This document shows positions 18,393 through 26,391 of a DNA stretch of 64,000 nt, in pieces; within the stretch, counting starts at the first letter, position 1; each line of letters opens with the position of its first letter. The notes under the pieces were generated by a model. The model was not told where the DNA came from and made no database searches. It was given only the letters and a program-made list of their open reading frames with translations. The DNA is from Betaproteobacteria bacterium SCN2 (GTDB taxonomy: Bacteria > Pseudomonadota > Gammaproteobacteria > Burkholderiales > Thiobacillaceae): NCBI GenBank assembly GCA_008923285.1, contig WBSG01000010.1:1-64000 (forward strand). Reading direction: 5' to 3'. The position numbers were made by a program, and so were the translations under genes.

Positions 18393-18716
18393 ATGCGCAA
18401 AATCCTGTCCGTCCTGACTGCCGCATCCCTGCTGGCCCTGAACGGCTGTGCCACGCAGGAAGCCGTCGGCACTGCAGTCCCCGCGATTTCCGACAATGCC
18501 AAATCCGCCCTTGCCGCCGCCCAGGCCACGGTCAGGGAAGCCAGGGCCCGGAATGCATTGTGGACCACCGCCGACGAGGCGCTCAAGGCGGCGGAAGCCG
18601 CCGAAAGGAAGGGCGACAGTGCGGCGGTCATCAGCAATGCCCAGAAGGCACAGGACCATGCAAGGATGGGCATTCAGCAACTCGACTATCCGGTGCAGCA
18701 GATCAAGGACATGTAA
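18393..18716 (+). CDS. SoxK-like (SoxXA-binding type) lipoprotein
   Basis: 107 residues. A signal with lipobox (LALNGC, Cys about 19) precedes an Ala/Lys/Glu-rich helical mature part. The pattern [20 protein letters not shown] then [14 protein letters not shown] resembles SoxXA-binding proteins (SoxK), where W-x-x-T, AE and GD-A-KA positions recur. SoxK stabilises thiosulfate-oxidising SoxXA, but no other sox gene is in the window, so it may be a generic member of this small lipoprotein family. GGGAG stands 5-6 bases before the ATG. A strong terminator follows. Confidence 0.6.
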   Translation: MRKILSVLTAASLLALNGCATQEAVGTAVPAISDNAKSALAAAQATVREARARNALWTTADEALKAAEAAERKGDSAAVISNAQKAQDHARMGIQQLDYPVQQIKDM

Positions 18717-18737
18717 GCGATCCGCGATGCCTGACGG

Positions 18738-18764
18738 AAAACGGGGCCGCAGCCCCGTTTTTTT
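18738..18764. terminator. Rho-independent terminator, likely bidirectional
   Basis: Stem AAACGGGGC / GCCCCGTTT with loop CGCA, followed by a T run. It lies between the converging lipoprotein gene and rnfH and could serve both. Confidence 0.85.
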
Positions 18765-18777
18765 GCGCTCAACCGCC

Positions 18778-19113
18778 TTATTCGGCGCCCTTCTCCGCCA
18801 ATTCCCCGCCGCCCTTCTTCATGGCCTTGCCCTCTTCCGCGCGCTTGCGGCGCACTTCCTTCGGATCGGCAATCAGCGGCCGGTAGATTTCGACGCGATC
18901 CTTCTCGCGCAGCACGGCGGCAAGTTCGCTCGCCTTGTTCCAGATGCCGACCTTGCAAGCGGCAAGGTCGATGTCCGGAAACTTCTCCAGCATGCCGGAA
19001 AGCCTCACCGCCTCCTCCAGCGTGGTGCCCTCGGGCACGGTCAGCGGCACCAGCATCTGCACCTGCGGCAGCGCATAAGCGACCTCGACGTGTATCACGG
19101 CAGTTTCATTCAT
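18778..19113 (-). CDS. RnfH/RatB family ubiquitin-like protein
   Basis: 111 residues. It starts [20 protein letters not shown], followed by [14 protein letters not shown] and [20 protein letters not shown], the UPF0125/RnfH beta-grasp pattern. The last 20 residues are a charged tail. E. coli RatB (YfjF) is encoded next to ratA and near smpB, the same order as here. The molecular function is not settled; the name RnfH comes from association with rnf genes in other bacteria. It overlaps the ratA stop by 4 bases. Confidence 0.88.
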   Translation of the reverse strand: MNETAVIHVEVAYALPQVQMLVPLTVPEGTTLEEAVRLSGMLEKFPDIDLAACKVGIWNKASELAAVLREKDRVEIYRPLIADPKEVRRKRAEEGKAMKKGGGELAEKGAE

Positions 19114-19544
19114 GCGACCAGCACCTTGTCCGCCCGGTTCACGAATGCGTCCACGAAGGTATTGGTAATGTGGTTGAACACGGGGGTGAGCAGGGTTTCC
19201 AGCATGCGGCTGGAAAACGTGTAATTGAGCGCGAACTCGATCTTGCAGGCGGTTTCGCCCAGGGCGAGAAAGCGCCAGTGTCCCTGCAGGTGGCTAAACG
19301 GCCCGTCCTGCAGGCTGAGGTTCATTTCCGTGGGCGCCTGCTTGCTGTTTTCGGTGGTGAAGCTCTGTTTCACCCCCATGTAATCGATGTGTATGGTCGC
19401 GACCGTGGTCTGCTCGTCGCGCCACTTCACTTCCGTGCCGCCACACCAGGGCAGGAAGACAGGGTAGTCCTCGACCTGATCCACCAGCGCAAACATTGCA
19501 TGAGCGGGGTGTTCGACGAGTATGGTTTTGTGGACCTGCGCCAT
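19110..19544 (-). CDS. ratA: RatA-type START-fold protein (coenzyme Q-binding family)
   Basis: 144 residues from the ATG at 19544 ([20 protein letters not shown]). It is a single Polyketide_cyc/START domain: [19 protein letters not shown] near 25, hydrophobic-cavity strands, and a final helix [20 protein letters not shown]. coli RatA was reported to block 70S assembly, whereas the homologous COQ10 proteins bind ubiquinone, so either role is possible. It is divergent from smpB with 51 bases between start codons, a conserved neighbourhood. Confidence 0.9.
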   Translation of the reverse strand: MAQVHKTILVEHPAHAMFALVDQVEDYPVFLPWCGGTEVKWRDEQTTVATIHIDYMGVKQSFTTENSKQAPTEMNLSLQDGPFSHLQGHWRFLALGETACKIEFALNYTFSSRMLETLLTPVFNHITNTFVDAFVNRADKVLVA

Positions 19545-19595
19545 GACTGCGTGGGAAACAAAGTAAAATGACATTTTACGGAAACGATCGCGGCC

Positions 19596-20054
19596 ATGAG
19601 CATTGCCGACAACAAAAAAGCCTTTCACGACTATTTCATCGAAGAAAGACACGAGGCCGGGCTGGCGCTGGAAGGCTGGGAAGTAAAGGCCATCCGGGCC
19701 GGGCGTGCCAACCTCAAGGAATCCTACGTGGTGGTGAAAAAGGGCGAGGTGTTCCTGATCGGCTGCCACATCAGTCCCCTGCCCACCGCTTCCACCCACA
19801 TCCATCCAGACCCCACGCGCACGCGCAAGCTGCTGCTGCATGCAGCCGAGATCAGCAAACTGATCGGCAAGGTCGAACGCGCCGGCTACACCCTGGTGCC
19901 GCTGGATTTGCATTACTCCAAAGGCCGCATCAAGCTCGAGATCGGCCTCGCCAAGGGCAAAAAGCAGCATGACAAGCGGACTGCCGAGAAAGAGCGCGAA
20001 TGGAAGCGCGAGCAGTCCCAGTTGATGAAGCAGGTTCGCAGCCGGGGCGAATGA
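19596..20054 (+). CDS. smpB: SsrA-binding protein SmpB
   Basis: 152 residues. It binds tmRNA and brings it to stalled ribosomes for trans-translation. Typical segments are visible: [20 protein letters not shown], the oligonucleotide-binding barrel with [20 protein letters not shown], and the basic C-terminal tail [20 protein letters not shown] that acts in the decoding centre. No tmRNA gene was found in the 400 bases downstream. It is divergent from ratA. Confidence 0.96.
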   Translation: MSIADNKKAFHDYFIEERHEAGLALEGWEVKAIRAGRANLKESYVVVKKGEVFLIGCHISPLPTASTHIHPDPTRTRKLLLHAAEISKLIGKVERAGYTLVPLDLHYSKGRIKLEIGLAKGKKQHDKRTAEKEREWKREQSQLMKQVRSRGE

Positions 20055-20082
20055 AGGGGCTGGCTACCCCCATAATTGGGTA

Positions 20083-20104
20083 ATTGTGTCGTTTACAACA
20101 CAAT
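20083..20104. repeat. Small inverted repeat upstream of the arginine-rich ORF
   Basis: ATTGTGT and ACACAAT face each other across 8 bases, 125 bases before the small ORF. It could be an operator or a weak hairpin after smpB. There is no T run, so a terminator is unlikely. Confidence 0.35.
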
Positions 20105-20155
20105 ATCTGCCTTTATCGGGGATTTTTGGCCAATTTCAGACAAGCCGGCCGCCTG

Positions 20156-20183
20156 TTGAACTAAGATGCCGAATGGCTATATT
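20156..20183 (+). promoter_or_regulatory. Candidate promoter of the 57-residue ORF
   Basis: TTGAAC and TATATT separated by 16 bases, ending 46 bases before the ATG at 20229. The match is moderate and found by eye. Confidence 0.45.
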
Positions 20184-20228
20184 GAATAAGGATTTAGCCA
20201 CCCAAGATGGGCTTGATGGAGAACCGCC

Positions 20229-20402
20229 ATGGCTGGTAGTGTTATCCCCTCTTACGAAGTCGAATTCATTCCGTCAGAGCGTCGTCTCGGCGACCGCCGG
20301 GTCAATCCCAACGCCGGTTTGCCGCCGGGCGTAAGCGAGGATCGCCGCAAGGGCGATCGTCGCACCCTGGCCCAGGCAAACGCCAAGCCGCACGCCAACT
20401 GA
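20229..20402 (+). CDS. Small arginine-rich protein with two RR-x-GDRR motifs
   Basis: 57 residues: MAGSVIPSYEVEFIPSERRL, then GDRRVNPNAGLPPGVSEDRR, then KGDRRTLAQANAKPHAN. The units ERRLGDRR and DRRKGDRR form an internal repeat about 20 residues apart. No signal peptide or membrane helix is present, so it is likely cytosolic. Support for a real gene: GGAG seven bases before the ATG, a candidate promoter at 20156-20183, and a strong terminator 8 bases after the stop. I do not recognise the family; the spaced RRxGDRR blocks suggest nucleic-acid or nucleotide binding, but that is a guess. Confidence 0.6.
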   Translation: MAGSVIPSYEVEFIPSERRLGDRRVNPNAGLPPGVSEDRRKGDRRTLAQANAKPHAN

Positions 20403-20410
20403 CACAAACA

Positions 20411-20436
20411 ACAAAGCCCCGGAAACGGGGCTTTGT
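20411..20436. terminator. Terminator between the small ORF and selD
   Basis: Perfect 11-base stem ACAAAGCCCCG / CGGGGCTTTGT with a GAAA loop. It lies between converging genes; T richness is in the stem itself. Confidence 0.8.
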
Positions 20437-20459
20437 CGCATCGGGCCGCACGCTTGCGG

Positions 20460-21497
20460 TCAGAGCGTCACTTTCACTCCGCTGCCCTGCTGCAACTGGC
20501 CGATGACGCGCGCCTTGGCGAAGCCCTGGCGGCTCATCTCGTCCAGCACCGAGGGGATCGCGCCCGGATGGCAGGCCACCAGCAGGCCGCCGCTGGTCTG
20601 CGGATCGCACAGCATCTTGCGCTGCCATTCGGCAATTTCCGCGGGCAGGCCAACCTCGTGGCCGTAGCTGGCCCAGTTGCGCTCCGACGCGCCAGGGGAA
20701 AACCCCTCCTTGGCAAGTTCCAGCGCCAAAGGATGCACCGGCAGGTCGGCAAAGCGAACCGATGCGCCCAGACGGGAGCCGCGGGTAATTTCCAGCAAAT
20801 GGCCCAGCAGGCCGAAACCGGTGACGTCGGTCATGGCATGCACGTCGGGCAAATTCGCCAGCACGATGCCGGGAGTATTGAGCTGGGTGGTGGAGGACAG
20901 CATCTGTGCATAGCCGGCCTGATCGAGCCGCCCTTTCTTCATGGCGTCGGCAAACACGCCGATGCCGAGGGGCTTGGCCAGGATGAGCGAATCGCCCGCC
21001 TGGGCCTGGTCGTTGCGCTTGATCTTGTCCGGATGCACCACGCCGATGCCGACCAGTCCGTAGATCGGCTCCGGCGCATCGATGGAATGGCCGCCCGCAA
21101 TCGGGATACCGGCCGCCTGGCAGACGGCCTCGCCGCCGGCGAGTATCTGGCGGATGGTCTCGGTCGGCAGCTTGTTCACCGGCATGCCGACGATGGCCAG
21201 CGCGAACAAAGGCTTGCCGCCCATGGCGTAGATGTCGGACAGCGCGTTGGTAGCGGCGATGCGGCCGAAATCGAATGCGTCATCGACGATGGGCATGAAG
21301 AAGTCCGTCGTGGCGACAATGGCCTGGCTGTCGTTCAGGCGGTAAACTGCGGCATCGTCGCTGGATTCCGTGCCCACCAGCAGATCCTTGAACCCCGCCA
21401 TGGACGGAGATTGCGCGAGAATCTCGCGCAACACCGAGGGCGCGATTTTGCAGCCGCAACCGCCACCGTGTGACAATTCAGTCAGTCGAACACTCAT
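20460..21497 (-). CDS. selD: Selenide, water dikinase
   Basis: 345 residues; makes selenophosphate from selenide and ATP. The N-terminal active-site motif SHGGGCGCK has Cys 14 and Lys 17, corresponding to the catalytic Cys and Lys of E. coli SelD, so this is the cysteine form. The ATP-binding motif TESSDDAAVYRL and the C-terminal DPQTSGGLLVA follow. It is divergent from the selenouridine synthase gene with 14 bases between start codons, so selenophosphate here probably feeds tRNA 2-selenouridine synthesis. No selA or selB is in the window. Confidence 0.96.
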   Translation of the reverse strand: MSVRLTELSHGGGCGCKIAPSVLREILAQSPSMAGFKDLLVGTESSDDAAVYRLNDSQAIVATTDFFMPIVDDAFDFGRIAATNALSDIYAMGGKPLFALAIVGMPVNKLPTETIRQILAGGEAVCQAAGIPIAGGHSIDAPEPIYGLVGIGVVHPDKIKRNDQAQAGDSLILAKPLGIGVFADAMKKGRLDQAGYAQMLSSTTQLNTPGIVLANLPDVHAMTDVTGFGLLGHLLEITRGSRLGASVRFADLPVHPLALELAKEGFSPGASERNWASYGHEVGLPAEIAEWQRKMLCDPQTSGGLLVACHPGAIPSVLDEMSRQGFAKARVIGQLQQGSGVKVTL

Positions 21498-21511
21498 CGA
21501 ATCAGCATCTT

Positions 21512-22564
21512 GTGAAAAATTCAGGCGTCATCACCGTAGCACAACTATCCGAATATACGGAAATCATCGACGCGCGAACCCCCAGCGAATATGCCGAGGA
21601 CCACATTCCCGGCGCCATCAACCTGCCGGTGCTGGACGACGAGGAGCGCGTCCGCGTCGGCACCCTGCACAAACAGGTATCGGCCTTCGAGGCCAAGAAG
21701 GTCGGCGCCGCACTGGTGTCGCGCCACATCGCTGATCACCTCGAACGGCATTTTGCTTCCAGGCCCATCGGCTACAAACCACTGGTCTACTGCTGGCGCG
21801 GCGGCAACCGCAGCGGCTCGCTGGCGCACGTACTGCAGCGGGTCGGCTTCAAGGCCGGGCAGCTCGACGGCGGCTACAAGAACTACCGCCGCACCGTGGT
21901 GGCTGAACTGGAAACCCTGCCCGCGCAGTTCAGCTTCCGCGTCATCTGCGGCCCCACCGGCTGCGGCAAAAGCCGTCTGCTGCAGGCCCTGCAGGCCCGT
22001 GGCGCGCAGGTGCTCGACCTCGAAGCCCTCGCCGCGCATCGCGGCTCGCTGCTCGGCGACCTGCCCAACCAGCCCCAGCCCAGCCAGAAGTGGCTGGAAA
22101 GCTCGATCTGGTGGAAATTGAAGCAGTTCGACCCGGCGAAGCCCGTGTTCGTCGAATCCGAAAGCAAGAAAATCGGCAAGCTGCGCGTGCCGGATGCCCT
22201 CCTCGCCGCCATCCGCGCCAGCCAGAGCGTCTGGCTCGACGTGCCGATGCCGCACCGCGTCCAGCTGCTGCTGGAGGAATACGAACATTTTCTCGCCGCG
22301 CCTGAAACGCTGCTGGGGCAGATCGAGCACCTTGCCGAACTGCGCGGACGCGAAACCATTTCGCGCTGGCGCGAGCTGATCCGGCAGAAAAAATGGGGCG
22401 AGTTCGTCGCGGACATGCTGCAAAACCACTACGATCCGGCGTATCAAAAATCCCTGGGCAAGAACTACGCCGAGCGCGCAGACAGCCTCAAGTTCACCCT
22501 GAGCGGAACCGGCCCGGACGATTTCGACCGGCTCGCCGCCGCCATCCTGGAAAAAAGTGCCTGA
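21512..22564 (+). CDS. selU: tRNA 2-selenouridine synthase
   Basis: 350 residues from the GTG at 21512. This start matches the N-terminal length of E. coli SelU (YbbB); an ATG at 21470 would lie inside selD. The N-terminal rhodanese domain (IIDARTPSEYAEDHIPGAIN) has the catalytic Cys near residue 94 (YCWRGGNRSGS). The C-terminal P-loop domain has GPTGCGKSRLLQAL. The enzyme converts 2-thiouridine to 2-selenouridine at the wobble position through a geranylated intermediate. The gene is also called mnmH. Partner selD is divergent next door. Confidence 0.94.
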   Translation: MKNSGVITVAQLSEYTEIIDARTPSEYAEDHIPGAINLPVLDDEERVRVGTLHKQVSAFEAKKVGAALVSRHIADHLERHFASRPIGYKPLVYCWRGGNRSGSLAHVLQRVGFKAGQLDGGYKNYRRTVVAELETLPAQFSFRVICGPTGCGKSRLLQALQARGAQVLDLEALAAHRGSLLGDLPNQPQPSQKWLESSIWWKLKQFDPAKPVFVESESKKIGKLRVPDALLAAIRASQSVWLDVPMPHRVQLLLEEYEHFLAAPETLLGQIEHLAELRGRETISRWRELIRQKKWGEFVADMLQNHYDPAYQKSLGKNYAERADSLKFTLSGTGPDDFDRLAAAILEKSA

Positions 22565-22624
22565 ACTGCTAGCCTGAGATTGGAGTAGCTGTTTTTATTC
22601 CAACCAGACGTAAAGGAGCATGAA

Positions 22625-23065
22625 TTGAGCACTACCTGGATATTGGTCAGCAATGCATCGTCAGGGAAAATCCTCAAAAACACCGGCCCGAACAAGGGCC
22701 TGGAAATCGTAAAGGAGTTCGAACACCCGCAAAGCCGGGGAAAAAACGCGGATCTTGTTTCTGACCGGCCCGGCCACAACCCGAGCGCCGGCAACGGACA
22801 CGGTTCCTTCGTGCCGGCCACAAGCCCCAAGGAACACGAAGCCGATGTTTTTGCACTTGAGCTGGCGCGTGAACTGGATTCCGGCCGCGTCGCCAACCAG
22901 TTCGCCCGCCTGGTGCTGGTGGCGCCGCCCGCCTTTCTCGGGCAGCTCAACCGGCGCTTGAATGACGCAGTTAAGGGGCTGGTCTCGGACCGCCTGGAAA
23001 AAGACTACACGAGAGCCAGCGACAAGGAACTGGCCCAGCACCTTGCCTCCTGCGTGTGCCTCTGA
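22625..23065 (+). CDS. Host attachment protein family (PF10116)
   Basis: 146 residues. It starts with TTG at 22625, preceded by AAAGGAG at 6 bases spacing; the ATG at 22620 stops after two codons. Features are TTWILVSNASSGKILKN near the N-terminus, a variable Gly/Pro/Asn linker, and a conserved C-terminal half (FALELARELDSGRVANQFAR, later LVLVAPPAFLGQLNRRL and VSDRLEKDYTRASDKELAQH). This matches the family annotated as required for attachment to host cells, whose fold resembles baeRF/eRF1 domain 2. The attachment role is poorly supported, and a ribosome or RNA function is an alternative. No export signal. Confidence 0.82.
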   Translation: MSTTWILVSNASSGKILKNTGPNKGLEIVKEFEHPQSRGKNADLVSDRPGHNPSAGNGHGSFVPATSPKEHEADVFALELARELDSGRVANQFARLVLVAPPAFLGQLNRRLNDAVKGLVSDRLEKDYTRASDKELAQHLASCVCL

Positions 23066-23069
23066 ATTC

Positions 23070-23600
23070 TCAAGCTTTTAACGGCCAGCGCCCCAGCAAC
23101 TGATAGCTGGGGCCATGGTCGGTCGTAGACGACCCCGCCAGCACGAACTCCTCGATATCCCAGGGTATGGGTTCAAGCGGTACCTGCGTCGCGCAACGCG
23201 TGTTGCGAAGCAGCGTGAGATGCGGCTTGTAAGGCCGCTCGTCGAAAGAAAAATTTTCCGCATCGAGCTGGTCTTCCAGGCCGTAGACCAGCTGCAGCAA
23301 TTCCGGCGGACTCTCCTCCGGGCTCAAGAATCCCACCTTGTTGTGGCGCCAGCACGAAGCATGGTTCAGCTTCAGGCTGAAGCGGCGCGTGTCCATTTGT
23401 GCGGCCACGGCACGCAGCTCGTCCAGCCGCGCAAGCTCCACGTCGCCCAGGAACACCAGGGTCATGTGCAGCGTGTCGGGCTTGGTGCGGCGTCCGCTCC
23501 ACACCTGGTGCAGCTTGCCGCTCGCCTGCCACAGGGCGCGGCGAACCTCCTCGCTCGGCCACAAGGCAAAGAACATGCGCTGGTGGGTGGGCTGGCTCAT
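23070..23600 (-). CDS. thpR: RNA 2',3'-cyclic phosphodiesterase
   Basis: 176 residues of the 2H phosphoesterase superfamily. The two catalytic motifs are visible: LHMTLVFLG near 45 and PHLTLLRNT near 129. The N-terminus ([18 protein letters not shown]) is typical of LigT/ThpR. It opens 2',3'-cyclic phosphates and can join half-tRNAs in vitro. Its start overlaps the ispF stop by 4 bases, so it is the last gene of the ispD-ispF-thpR operon. Confidence 0.93.
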   Translation of the reverse strand: MSQPTHQRMFFALWPSEEVRRALWQASGKLHQVWSGRRTKPDTLHMTLVFLGDVELARLDELRAVAAQMDTRRFSLKLNHASCWRHNKVGFLSPEESPPELLQLVYGLEDQLDAENFSFDERPYKPHLTLLRNTRCATQVPLEPIPWDIEEFVLAGSSTTDHGPSYQLLGRWPLKA

Positions 23601-24076
23601 GCCCGGGTCAGCAGGCAGACAGCTTGTGCAGCAATACCTTCGCCGCGGCCGGTAAAGCCGAGCTTTTCCGTGGTGGTCGCCTTGACGTTGACCCGGTCGG
23701 GCGCGACGCCCAGATCGGCGGCGATGTTCGCCGCCATGGCCGGGATGTGCGGCGCCATCTTCGGCGCCTGCGCGATGATGGTGGCATCGACATTGCCCAC
23801 CTGCCAGCCCAGCGATCTGATCCTTGCCATCACGTCGCGCAGCAGCTCGCGCGAGTCGATGTTCTTGAACTGGGCGTCGGTATCGGGGAAATGCTTGCCG
23901 ATGTCGCCCAGGCTGGCAGCACCGAGAAGCGCGTCACAAATCGCGTGCAGCAGCACGTCCGCGTCGGAATGGCCCAGCAGGCCCTTGTCGTAAGGGATCT
24001 CCACCCCGCCGATGATGAGCTTGCGGTGCTCGGCAAAGGCGTGCACGTCGAAGCCCTGCCCCACTCTGATGTCCAT
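23597..24076 (-). CDS. ispF: 2-C-methyl-D-erythritol 2,4-cyclodiphosphate synthase
   Basis: 159 residues from the ATG at 24076 ([14 protein letters not shown]). It catalyses the fifth step of the non-mevalonate isoprenoid pathway. Zinc ligands are in GFDVHAF and the [20 protein letters not shown] segment, followed by [11 protein letters not shown]. The length equals the family norm. It is 5 bases downstream of ispD and overlaps thpR. Confidence 0.97.
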   Translation of the reverse strand: MDIRVGQGFDVHAFAEHRKLIIGGVEIPYDKGLLGHSDADVLLHAICDALLGAASLGDIGKHFPDTDAQFKNIDSRELLRDVMARIRSLGWQVGNVDATIIAQAPKMAPHIPAMAANIAADLGVAPDRVNVKATTTEKLGFTGRGEGIAAQAVCLLTRA

Positions 24077-24081
24077 TCTTG

Positions 24082-24768
24082 TTATGTCCCCCAATGTTGC
24101 AAAATCAGCGCGGCCAGTTCCAGGTCGCGCGGATACGTCACCTTAAGATTGCGCACATCGCCCTCGACCAATTTTGGTTGCAGCCCCATGTGCTCGACGG
24201 CCGAAGCCTCGTCCGTCACCGCGCTGCCCGCCGCCGCCAGCGCCTGCAACAGCAAACCGTGGCGGAACATCTGCGGCGTCTGCGCCTGCCACAGCCCCTC
24301 GCGCGGCACCGTCGCGGCAATGCGCTGGCCATCGCCCGCGCGCTTCAGGGTATCCGCCACCGGCACGGCGAGGATGCCGCCCACCTCGTCGCCGGCCAGC
24401 TCCGCCAGCATGCGGTCGAGGTGCTCGGGGCGCAGGCAGGGCCGCGCCGCATCGTGCACCAGTACCCAGTCGTCCGCGGCCACCTCCCCGGCAATGGCCT
24501 TCAGGCCGTTCATCACCGAATCCGCCCGCGTCTTGCCGCCGCAACGCAGCACCGAAAGCCTGGCATGGGCGATGCCCTGCCCCGCCCACCAGTCATCCTC
24601 CGGCGACAACACTATATATATGCGCTCGATGCGCGGATGCGCCGCCAGCGCAAGCAGGGTGTGCTCGATCAGGGGTCGCCCGGAAAGCGGCAGATACTGC
24701 TTGGGCAGCTCACTCCCCATGCGGGAGCCGGAACCGGCGGCGGGAACCAGGGCGACGAAACGTGACAT
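24082..24768 (-). CDS. ispD: 2-C-methyl-D-erythritol 4-phosphate cytidylyltransferase
   Basis: 228 residues. The nucleotide-binding N-terminus reads [20 protein letters not shown], with LVHDAARPC near 105 and the C-terminal [19 protein letters not shown] segment of IspD. It transfers CMP to methylerythritol phosphate. First gene of the ispD-ispF-thpR operon, with tight spacing. Confidence 0.97.
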   Translation of the reverse strand: MSRFVALVPAAGSGSRMGSELPKQYLPLSGRPLIEHTLLALAAHPRIERIYIVLSPEDDWWAGQGIAHARLSVLRCGGKTRADSVMNGLKAIAGEVAADDWVLVHDAARPCLRPEHLDRMLAELAGDEVGGILAVPVADTLKRAGDGQRIAATVPREGLWQAQTPQMFRHGLLLQALAAAGSAVTDEASAVEHMGLQPKLVEGDVRNLKVTYPRDLELAALILQHWGT

Positions 24769-24944
24769 GGGCGGGATTCTAGCAAACCCGCCAGAAGCTG
24801 ATGGTTTGGTTATGGGCTTTTATGGGCCAGCAGCAAAAATCCAGGATAGCAGGGGCAACCGACCGCATCTCGGTCGAAGCCATCGGTGGCGTTTTGCGGC
24901 CCCCAAGTCGCAATGTGCCCTCATAGCGAACATTGGCCATCAAA
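24769..24944. other. Gap between ispD and the hlyD-type gene
   Basis: 176 bases. A minus-strand 53-codon frame (24779-24940) begins four bases after the hlyD-type stop, but its composition is unremarkable and it has no good ribosome binding site, so I do not call it. A GACCGCATCTCGGTC inverted repeat (about 24860-24874) may be a weak stem. No clear promoter or terminator was seen. Confidence 0.5.
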
Positions 24945-26321
24945 CTATCGCTCTCTCCCCGCCTCATGCCAGGCTTTCTGAATGGGGGACAACAGGTACT
25001 CCGCAACGGTTCTAGTTCCAAGGCGAATTTCAGCATTGGTTTGCATACCGGCAGAAAGCGGGTAGCGATTTCCATTCATCTCAAGAGCCATCGAATCAAT
25101 CGTCACTATGGCCTTGTACAGCAGCCTGGCAGCTCTATCCCGCTTATCCACATCTCTGGTTTGATTATTGGCACTATTGTCAGCCGCATCGGCGCTGACA
25201 TGGGCTACCTTTCCAACCGCCATGCCATATTTCTGGAACGGATAGGCAGCGAATTTCAGCTTGACCGGCTGCCCCTCGCGGACGAACCCGATATCTTCGT
25301 TGGACACCCAAACCTCAGCGCGCAATGTCTCATTCCTGGGCACGAGCGTCAGCAACACCGTGCCCGGCTGCACGACGGTACCCACGGTATGGGTCGCCAG
25401 ATCCTTGACCACGCCATCCTGCGGGGCCTTCAACTCCAGCAAATCCCGGCGATGGGCTTGCTTGGTGATCTCCTGGGCAAGCCTGTCCAAGGCATTGGCA
25501 ACCTCGTTGCGCTCGGCATACAGCTGACGGCGATAATCCGACTTGATTTGCGCGAGCGTCTTTTCCGACTGCGCCATGCTTGCGCGGGCGGATTCGATGA
25601 CGTATTCCTGCGTCCTCAGTTCCTGCTCTTTTTCGATGCGCTCGCGGCGCTTGTCGCTGGCCATCAGCGGCCCCGCGAAACCATCCTTTGCCAGCTTTTC
25701 GAATGCCTTCTCCTGCTCGCGGTAATGCGGCAGCGTATCGGCCAGCTTGGAGCGAACCTGTTCCGCCGCTGCCAAATCCTGCCTGGCCTTGAGCAGGTGG
25801 GAGCGCTCTTCGGCCACCGCCGCCTCCAGAGCGGCACGATTCGCCCGATACTGCGCCTCGATCTCCCTGGCAAGTGCTGGCGCGGCCTCGGGATCCGCCC
25901 GGAATGGTGCGTCGGCTATTTCTGCATCGATTCGCTGCAATGTTAGGCGTTTCCGCCAGAAATCCGCCTGCAGGGTATTGGCGTCCGCCTCGGTGAGGAC
26001 GGCATCCATCTTCATCAATACCTGGCCGGCCTTCACCTGCTCGCCCTCCTTTACCAGGATATCCTTGACGATGCCCGCCTCGGCAGGCTGCACGATCTTC
26101 ACGTAGCTCTGCGGGATCAGCTTTCCTTCGGCCACCGCGACGATATCCAGGCGGCCGAGGAAAGACCACAGGACCAGACCGCCAATCAGGATCAGCACCG
26201 CCCACAGCACCTTGCGGCTCATGGGATTGGGCGGCTCTTCCTGAATCCTGAGCAGCGGCGGAGCGAAGTCCAACACCTTGGCCTCGGCCCGGGTGAACCA
26301 TTTATTCAGTGGACTCTTCAT
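24945..26321 (-). CDS. HlyD-family type I secretion adaptor
   Basis: 458 residues from the ATG at 26321 (an in-frame TTG lies 6 bases upstream). A cytoplasmic N-terminus is followed by one membrane helix at about 39-58 (VLWAVLILIGGLVLWSFLG). Next come the lipoyl half-motif (KIVQPAEAGIVKDILVKEGE), a long alpha-helical hairpin at about 120-300, the second half (LKAPQDGVVKDLATHTVG) and a beta-barrel end (MNGNRYPLSAGMQTNAEIRL). It links the ABC exporter to an outer-membrane TolC. Last gene of the lipase/RTX operon, 70 bases after it. Confidence 0.94.
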   Translation of the reverse strand: MKSPLNKWFTRAEAKVLDFAPPLLRIQEEPPNPMSRKVLWAVLILIGGLVLWSFLGRLDIVAVAEGKLIPQSYVKIVQPAEAGIVKDILVKEGEQVKAGQVLMKMDAVLTEADANTLQADFWRKRLTLQRIDAEIADAPFRADPEAAPALAREIEAQYRANRAALEAAVAEERSHLLKARQDLAAAEQVRSKLADTLPHYREQEKAFEKLAKDGFAGPLMASDKRRERIEKEQELRTQEYVIESARASMAQSEKTLAQIKSDYRRQLYAERNEVANALDRLAQEITKQAHRRDLLELKAPQDGVVKDLATHTVGTVVQPGTVLLTLVPRNETLRAEVWVSNEDIGFVREGQPVKLKFAAYPFQKYGMAVGKVAHVSADAADNSANNQTRDVDKRDRAARLLYKAIVTIDSMALEMNGNRYPLSAGMQTNAEIRLGTRTVAEYLLSPIQKAWHEAGRER

Positions 26322-26391
26322 CAGCAAACCATCATTTCATCGAATAGGCTTCTGGCAGCCGGAAGCAAGTTCCGGCCACAAGCTTCACCCC

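Noticed and set aside
20055-20228. Possible tmRNA gene next to smpB
   Set aside because: The gap is too short and lacks the tRNA-like ends and a degradation-tag reading frame.
20086-20334. 82-codon frame overlapping the small arginine-rich ORF
   Set aside because: No ribosome binding site and no recognisable features; the 57-codon frame has a site, promoter and terminator.
20460-21497. Selenocysteine-containing SelD
   Set aside because: The active-site codon encodes Cys and no in-frame TGA with a SECIS-like stem is needed.
24779-24940. 53-codon minus-strand ORF after the hlyD-type gene
   Set aside because: Starts four bases after a stop but lacks a clear ribosome binding site, family features or balanced composition.
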